A stretch of 64,000 bases of DNA from contig NZ_CP072524.1 in assembly GCF_017753665.1 (NCBI RefSeq), forward strand, positions 1,736,001 to 1,800,000. The letters run 5' to 3'. Source of the stretch: Neisseria sicca. GTDB taxonomy: Bacteria > Pseudomonadota > Gammaproteobacteria > Burkholderiales > Neisseriaceae. Below the pieces are notes generated by a model. It was not told where the DNA came from, did not search any database, and worked only from the letters and a program-made list of their open reading frames with translations. Each line of letters begins with the position of its first letter. Position 1 is the first letter of the stretch. A program made the position numbers and the translations under genes. Positions 60,415 through 64,000 of the stretch are shown piece after piece.

Positions 60415-60457
60415 CTGCTGAGGGATGGTGCAAACACCGCCATCCCGCAGCAGTTTT
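60415..60457 (+). terminator. Strong GC-rich hairpin in the uppP leader
   Basis: CTGCTGAGGGATGG and CCATCCCGCAGCAG pair with one mismatch around TGCAAACACCG and are followed by TTTTCTG. It has the form of a rho-independent terminator but lies 73 nt upstream of the uppP ATG, so it may be a leader attenuator or end a read-through transcript. Confidence 0.55.
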
Positions 60458-60529
60458 CTGATTCTGATACCGCTTTATCCTGAAATCCAGACAGGCAAAC
60501 GTCGTCTGAAAACCAAAAAAGAAAGCAAT

Positions 60530-61354
60530 ATGGACATTTTAACTTTATTAAAAGCCCTGATTATGGGCATTGTGGAAGGTTTGACGGAATTTCTGCCGAT
60601 TTCAAGTACCGGCCACTTGATTGTATTGGGCGACTTGCTCAATTTCCACAGCAACGGCAAAGTATTTGAAATCGCCATCCAACTGGGCGCGGTACTTGCC
60701 GTGATTTTTGAATACCGTCAGCGTTTCACTTCCGTTTTGTCCGGACTGGGTAAAGACCGTGCCGCCAACCGCTTCGTGTTGAACCTTGCCGTCGCGTTTG
60801 TACCTGCCGCAGTCGTAGGTTTGCTGTTCAGCAAACAAATTAAAGAATATTTATTTAACCCAATTACCGTCGCCACCATGTTGGTATTGGGCGGATTTTT
60901 TATTTTATGGGTCGAAAAACGCCAAAGCACAATCAAGCCGAAAGTCAAAAGCGTGGATGAAATGCGTCCGATTGATGCGCTTGTGGTCGGTTGCGCCCAA
61001 GTGTGCGCGCTGGTGCCGGGGACTTCGCGTTCGGGCAGTACGATTATTGGCGGTATGCTGTGGGGCATCGAGCGCAAAGCTGCGACCGAATTTTCTTTCT
61101 TCCTCGCCGTGCCGATGATGATTGCCGCTACCGGCTATGACGTATTGAAAAACTACAAACTTTTTACTTTGCAAGATGTCGGCCTGATTGCCGTCGGTTT
61201 CATCGCCGCCTTCTTGGCAGGCCTCTTGGCGATTAAATCGCTGCTGAAATTCGTGTCCAGCAAAAACTACGTTCCGTTTGCCTACTACCGTATCGTCTTC
61301 GGCGGATTGATTCTGCTGACTTGGGCGATGGGCTGGGTCAAATGGGCAGCATGA
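60530..61354 (+). CDS. uppP: Undecaprenyl-diphosphate phosphatase
   Basis: 274-aa inner-membrane enzyme that recycles the peptidoglycan lipid carrier; overexpression gives bacitracin resistance (bacA). I start at 60530 (MDILTLLKALIMGIVEG), behind AAAGAAAG; this gives the usual length. The active-site motifs are EGLTEFLPISSTGHLIVLG (residues 17-35) and ALVPGTSRSGSTIIGGML. About eight membrane helices are present. A DUS lies at 60499-60511, just upstream. Confidence 0.94.
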   Translation: MDILTLLKALIMGIVEGLTEFLPISSTGHLIVLGDLLNFHSNGKVFEIAIQLGAVLAVIFEYRQRFTSVLSGLGKDRAANRFVLNLAVAFVPAAVVGLLFSKQIKEYLFNPITVATMLVLGGFFILWVEKRQSTIKPKVKSVDEMRPIDALVVGCAQVCALVPGTSRSGSTIIGGMLWGIERKAATEFSFFLAVPMMIAATGYDVLKNYKLFTLQDVGLIAVGFIAAFLAGLLAIKSLLKFVSSKNYVPFAYYRIVFGGLILLTWAMGWVKWAA

Positions 61355-61385
61355 TGTTGAAGCAGGGATAAGCTTTAGATAAAGC

Positions 61386-61431
61386 AAAGGTCGTCTGAAA
61401 ACCTTGTATACAAGATTTTCAGACGACCTTT
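61386..61431. terminator. DUS inverted-pair terminator between uppP and the methylase gene
   Basis: AAAGGTCGTCTGAAAACCTTG and its near complement pair around TATA. It serves the convergent uppP and RsmI-like genes. Confidence 0.75.
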
Positions 61432-61468
61432 CCCAGTATGGCGGGCTAATCCGACAAACCGCCCGCCC

Positions 61469-62179
61469 CTAGCCCGCGTGCAACACAAATATCGTCGGGC
61501 GTTTTTTCAAATTCGGTAGCGTTTTCATTTTCCGCCAAGCAGCAACGGTTTGGCTGATGATTTCCTGTGTCGGCAAAGTCAGGTCGGTTGCGGTGCAGAG
61601 GCGGGTTTCAGGGTACAAGGTTTCCAGTGCGTCGGCGAGCAGCGCATCGTTGCGGTAAGGCGTTTCGATAAAAATCTGGGTTTCGTTTTGCTGACGGGAA
61701 CGCTGCTCCAAGCTCTTCAAAGCGGCGATACGCTCACTTTTCTCCGACGGCAGATAGCCTTTAAACGCGAAATTCTGCCCGTTCGCCCCTGACGCCATCA
61801 ACGCCAGCAACAGGCTGGACGGGCCGACCAGCGGACGGACTTCATAGTCGTGTCGGTGCGCCAACGCCACCAGATTCGCGCCGGGATCGGCAACCGCGGG
61901 ACAGCCTGCTTCGCTGAGAATGCCCATGCTGCGCCCTTCCTGCAAAGGTTTCAAAAGCTCGGGCAGGGTTTTCAGGTCGGTGTGTTCGTTGAGGGTTTGC
62001 AGGTTTAGCTCGCGGATGGGAGTCGTGATGCCCAAATGTTTCAGATGTGCGCGGGCGGTTTTTTCGGCCTCAACTACGAAATCGGTCAAGCCGGTAATCT
62101 GCGTCTGTTCGTGCGGCAGCAGGCAGGGGGTATCGGGCGCACCCAAAGGGGTGGGAATCAGGTAAAGAATCGGGGACAT
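61469..62179 (-). CDS. RsmI-like tetrapyrrole (corrin/porphyrin) methylase family protein
   Basis: 236-aa SAM-dependent methyltransferase-like protein. I start it at 62179 (MSPILYLIPTPLGAPD) behind AGGAAACC; an upstream in-frame start runs into a DUS. PILYLIPTPLG and GILSEAGCPAVADPGANLV resemble RsmI (16S rRNA C1402 2'-O-methyltransferase), as do VRPLVGPSSLLLALMASG and IFIETPYRNDALL. It lacks the RsmI C-terminal domain, so I take it as the shorter paralogue with an unknown substrate. It is 58 nt downstream of maf on the same strand. Confidence 0.75.
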   Translation of the reverse strand: MSPILYLIPTPLGAPDTPCLLPHEQTQITGLTDFVVEAEKTARAHLKHLGITTPIRELNLQTLNEHTDLKTLPELLKPLQEGRSMGILSEAGCPAVADPGANLVALAHRHDYEVRPLVGPSSLLLALMASGANGQNFAFKGYLPSEKSERIAALKSLEQRSRQQNETQIFIETPYRNDALLADALETLYPETRLCTATDLTLPTQEIISQTVAAWRKMKTLPNLKKRPTIFVLHAG

Positions 62180-62197
62180 GATGGGTTTCCTATACGG

Positions 62198-62240
62198 AAG
62201 GTCGTCTGAAACCGTCATACGGCTGTTTTCAGACGACCTA
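62198..62240. terminator. DUS inverted pair between maf and the methylase gene
   Basis: GGTCGTCTGAAACCGT and GCTGTTTTCAGACGACC around CATACG. It overlaps the last codon of maf. There is no T run in the transcribed direction. Confidence 0.5.
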
Positions 62241-62828
62241 AATGATTTCTACGCCTTCGTTTTTTAAAAACTCGACCAGTTTGAAGATGGGCAAACCGAT
62301 AAGCGCGTTCGGGTCGCTGCTGTCTATGCGCTCCAGCAACGCCGCGCCCAAGCCCTCGCTCTTCGCCGCACCCGCGCAGTAAACCGCGTCCGGCTCGCGC
62401 GCCAGATAACGCTCAATCTGCCCGTCTGTCAGCGCGCGCATCAAGACCGACGTGTTATCGACATGACGCTGAATACGGCCCGAAGCAGTATTCAAAAGCA
62501 CGATTGCGCTGTAAAATTCAATCTTTCTGCCGCTCAAATCCCTGAGCATTTGTTGTGCATTTGCGACGTTCATCGGCTTGCCCAACTGGCGGTCATTGCA
62601 CCACGCCACTTGGTCCGCACCGATCACCAACGCGGCAGGAAATCGAGCCGCCAGCGAACGCGCCTTCCCTTCCGCCAAACGCAAGGCAGTATCCGCCGCG
62701 TTTTCACCCGCAGCAGGCGTTTCGTCGAAATCAGGCGCGACAGTTTGGAAATCAATACCCAAACGCTCAAGCTGCGCGCGGCGGAACACCGAACCCGAAC
62801 CCAATATCAAAGGCAGTTTTGCATTCAT
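62238..62828 (-). CDS. maf: Maf-like nucleoside triphosphate pyrophosphatase
   Basis: 196-aa house-cleaning enzyme of the YceF/Maf family. It begins LPLILGSGSVFRRAQLERLG (phosphate-binding SxSxxR variant), with DFDETPAAGENAADTALRLA, the ALVIGADQVAWCNDRQLGKP core and the C-terminal EGLGAALLERIDSSDPNALI. YceF prefers m7GTP, other Maf prefer dTTP/UTP; the variant here is closer to YceF. It is divergent from yceD with 54 bp between starts. Confidence 0.9.
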   Translation of the reverse strand: MNAKLPLILGSGSVFRRAQLERLGIDFQTVAPDFDETPAAGENAADTALRLAEGKARSLAARFPAALVIGADQVAWCNDRQLGKPMNVANAQQMLRDLSGRKIEFYSAIVLLNTASGRIQRHVDNTSVLMRALTDGQIERYLAREPDAVYCAGAAKSEGLGAALLERIDSSDPNALIGLPIFKLVEFLKNEGVEII

Positions 62829-62882
62829 ATTTTGCTTAAAAATATTGACGTTAGACTGTCGAAATTATATCATACCCCGTTT

Positions 62883-63383
62883 ATGTCAGACCCTAATTTG
62901 ATTGACCCAGAAGTTTTCGCCTCCGAAAAGCAGACCCTGCAAGGCAGCTTCCTGCTTGAGGAATTGGACGAACGAGTCCGTTCGCACGATTATCCGGCCG
63001 ACAAACAGACCAAAGTGTCGTTTACGCTGAGCGGCGGACGCGACCGACTGCAGCGTTTGTTTCTCGATTTAAACGTCAAAGCCGATATGCCGCTGATTTG
63101 CCAACGATGTATCCGCCCCATACCGTTTACGCTCGACGAAACCAGCCGCATTGTTTTGTTCGCCAATGAAGAGGACTTGGATGAAGCAATGCTTGCCGAC
63201 GAAGAGTTGGAAGGCATGCCGATTGAGAAAGAACTCGACGTACGCAGGTTGGTGGAAGACCAAATCCTAATGTCGCTCCCCTTCTCCCCGCGCCACGAAA
63301 ACTGCGACAACGCCGCGCTGGAACAAGTCAATCAGGACAAACCCAACCCTTTTGCTGTTTTAGCAGGTTTGAAAAGCAGTTAA
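62883..63383 (+). CDS. yceD: YceD family protein (DUF177), rRNA-accumulation-type
   Basis: 166-aa protein, starting at MSDPNLIDPEVFASEKQTLQ. It has KVSFTLSGGRDRLQRLFLDL, the Cys-containing MPLICQRCIRPIPF and the acidic tail ELDVRRLVEDQILMSLPFSP typical of DUF177. E. coli YceD helps accumulate 23S rRNA. It lies 34 nt before rpmF, an arrangement kept in many bacteria. Confidence 0.88.
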   Translation: MSDPNLIDPEVFASEKQTLQGSFLLEELDERVRSHDYPADKQTKVSFTLSGGRDRLQRLFLDLNVKADMPLICQRCIRPIPFTLDETSRIVLFANEEDLDEAMLADEELEGMPIEKELDVRRLVEDQILMSLPFSPRHENCDNAALEQVNQDKPNPFAVLAGLKSS

Positions 63384-63417
63384 CCAGGACACAGTTTTAT
63401 TTATCTAGGAGCTTGAA

Positions 63418-63597
63418 ATGGCCGTTCAACAAAACAAAAAATCCCCTTCTAAACGCGGTATGCACCGCTCTCACGACGCTTTGACCGCGCCTTCTCTGTC
63501 TGTTGACAGCGTAACCGGCGAAGTACACCGCCCGCACCACATTTCCCCCAACGGCATGTACCGCGGTCGTAAAGTAGTGAAAGCCAAAGGCGAATAA
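63418..63597 (+). CDS. rpmF: 50S ribosomal protein L32
   Basis: 59-aa ribosomal protein. It begins MAVQQNKKSPSKRGMHRSHD, continues with ALTAPSLSVDSVTGEVHRPH and ends KVVKAKGE. The start MAVQQNKKSPSKRGMHRSHD is highly conserved. CTAGGAGCTTGAA precedes the ATG. yceD lies directly upstream, so the two share an operon. Confidence 0.96.
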   Translation: MAVQQNKKSPSKRGMHRSHDALTAPSLSVDSVTGEVHRPHHISPNGMYRGRKVVKAKGE

Positions 63598-63613
63598 TCT
63601 TATTCGACTGACT

Positions 63614-63652
63614 GAAAAAGCCAGAATATTGCCATGCAATGCTGGCTTTTTT
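63614..63652 (+). terminator. Intrinsic terminator of rpmF
   Basis: AAAAAGCCAG and CTGGCTTTTTT pair around AATATTGCCATGCAATG, whose own ATTGC/GCAAT extends the stem. T6 follows. No DUS involved. Confidence 0.8.
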
Positions 63653-63756
63653 ACATTACATCCGAACTGCCCGACTGCATGCCTGAATCCATCTCAACAC
63701 TCGGCACGAAATCCTCACAGTTCAAACTGATACACCCAATCCAATCGGGAATCGCC

Positions 63757-64000
63757 ATGAAACAGAAAATCTGGTACACCTACGACGATATCCACCGCGT
63801 GATCAAAGCGTTGGCGGAAAAAATCCAAAACTCCGGCGTCAAATACGATGCCATGATCGCCATCGGCGGTGGCGGCTTCATCCCCGCCCGTATGCTGCGC
63901 TGCTTTCTGGAAATCCCGATTTACGCCGTAACAACCGCCTATTACGACAGCGACAATGAAGGACAGGTAACGGAAGAAGTCAAAAAAGTCCAATGGCTCG
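63757..64000 (+). CDS. Phosphoribosyltransferase (xanthine/hypoxanthine type), 5' part
   Basis: The gene runs off the window; 81 codons are visible. It begins MKQKIWYTYDDIHRVIKALA and has YDAMIAIGGGGFIPARMLR followed by IPIYAVTTAYYDSDNE, the PRPP-dependent purine phosphoribosyltransferase N-terminus. It could salvage xanthine, guanine or hypoxanthine; the visible part cannot decide. ATCGGGA lies upstream of the ATG. Confidence 0.75.
   Translation, partial: MKQKIWYTYDDIHRVIKALAEKIQNSGVKYDAMIAIGGGGFIPARMLRCFLEIPIYAVTTAYYDSDNEGQVTEEVKKVQWL

Overview
The window is chromosomal DNA from a Neisseria species. The strongest signature is the DNA uptake sequence (DUS). Dozens of copies of AGGTCGTCTGAA occur on both strands, many as inverted pairs that double as intrinsic terminators. 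This 12-mer is the dialect associated with the N. mucosa / N. sicca group; meningococcus and gonococcus use ATGCCGTCTGAA. Correia elements (five copies), dRS3/NIME intergenic repeats, two IS1655 copies, IS1106, and genes such as tbpBA and a FetA-type receptor also fit Neisseria. The species call is an inference from DUS dialect. The window shows no tRNA, rRNA, CRISPR array or prophage.

Layout. 1-4.5 kb: a FetA-family TonB-dependent receptor behind a Fur-like box, then a TbpB-like surface lipoprotein. 4.5-6.6 kb: hisC-hisB, with HisB carrying an N-terminal helix-turn-helix-like extension. 7.1-9.3 kb: dacB (PBP3) and lpxH. 9.4-10.5 kb: IS1655 inside a DUS. 10.5-18.4 kb: a PIG-L family deacetylase, aspS, a DUF502 membrane protein, pldA, rpsT and a PotD-type lipoprotein. 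18.4-24.5 kb: tbpB-tbpA, flanked by meningococcal-type DUS, then a junction of murI 3' remnant, IS1106 remnant and IS3-family remnant. 24.9-28.6 kb: ilvB-ilvH-(monooxygenase-fold gene)-ilvC. 28.7-33.4 kb: a histidine-rich duplicated protein, an MscS-type channel, an orphan GT-A-like glycosyltransferase and prlC. 33.4-36.05 kb: a small accessory segment (DUF4145 gene plus intact IS1106) bounded by two NIME+Correia blocks. 36.1-47.1 kb: a HerA-like ATPase, dnaK, grpE, cysE, a phosphatase-like lipoprotein, dusA, a GT4 glycosyltransferase, pmbA and yjgA/darP. 47.5-52.9 kb: putA and putP. 53.4-64 kb: ubiB, the second IS1655, ubiK, comM, a SPOR-domain protein, dsbA, uppP, an RsmI-like methylase, maf, yceD-rpmF and the start of a phosphoribosyltransferase gene.

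Functional themes. Iron capture: the FetA-like receptor, its lipoprotein neighbour and TbpAB, with Fur-like sites upstream of both loci. Amino-acid metabolism: his, ilv, cysE and proline uptake/oxidation. Cell envelope: dacB, lpxH, pldA, uppP, SPOR protein and DsbA. Ubiquinone biosynthesis: ubiB and ubiK. Protein homeostasis: dnaK and grpE, each with a sigma-32-like promoter.

The observations most worth following are: (1) a tbpBA locus carrying the wrong DUS dialect for its surroundings; (2) two IS1655 copies inserted at exactly the same nucleotide of the DUS; (3) a broken murI fused in frame to an IS1106 transposase fragment; (4) a FetA-like receptor next to a TbpB-like lipoprotein; (5) the HTH-HisB fusion.
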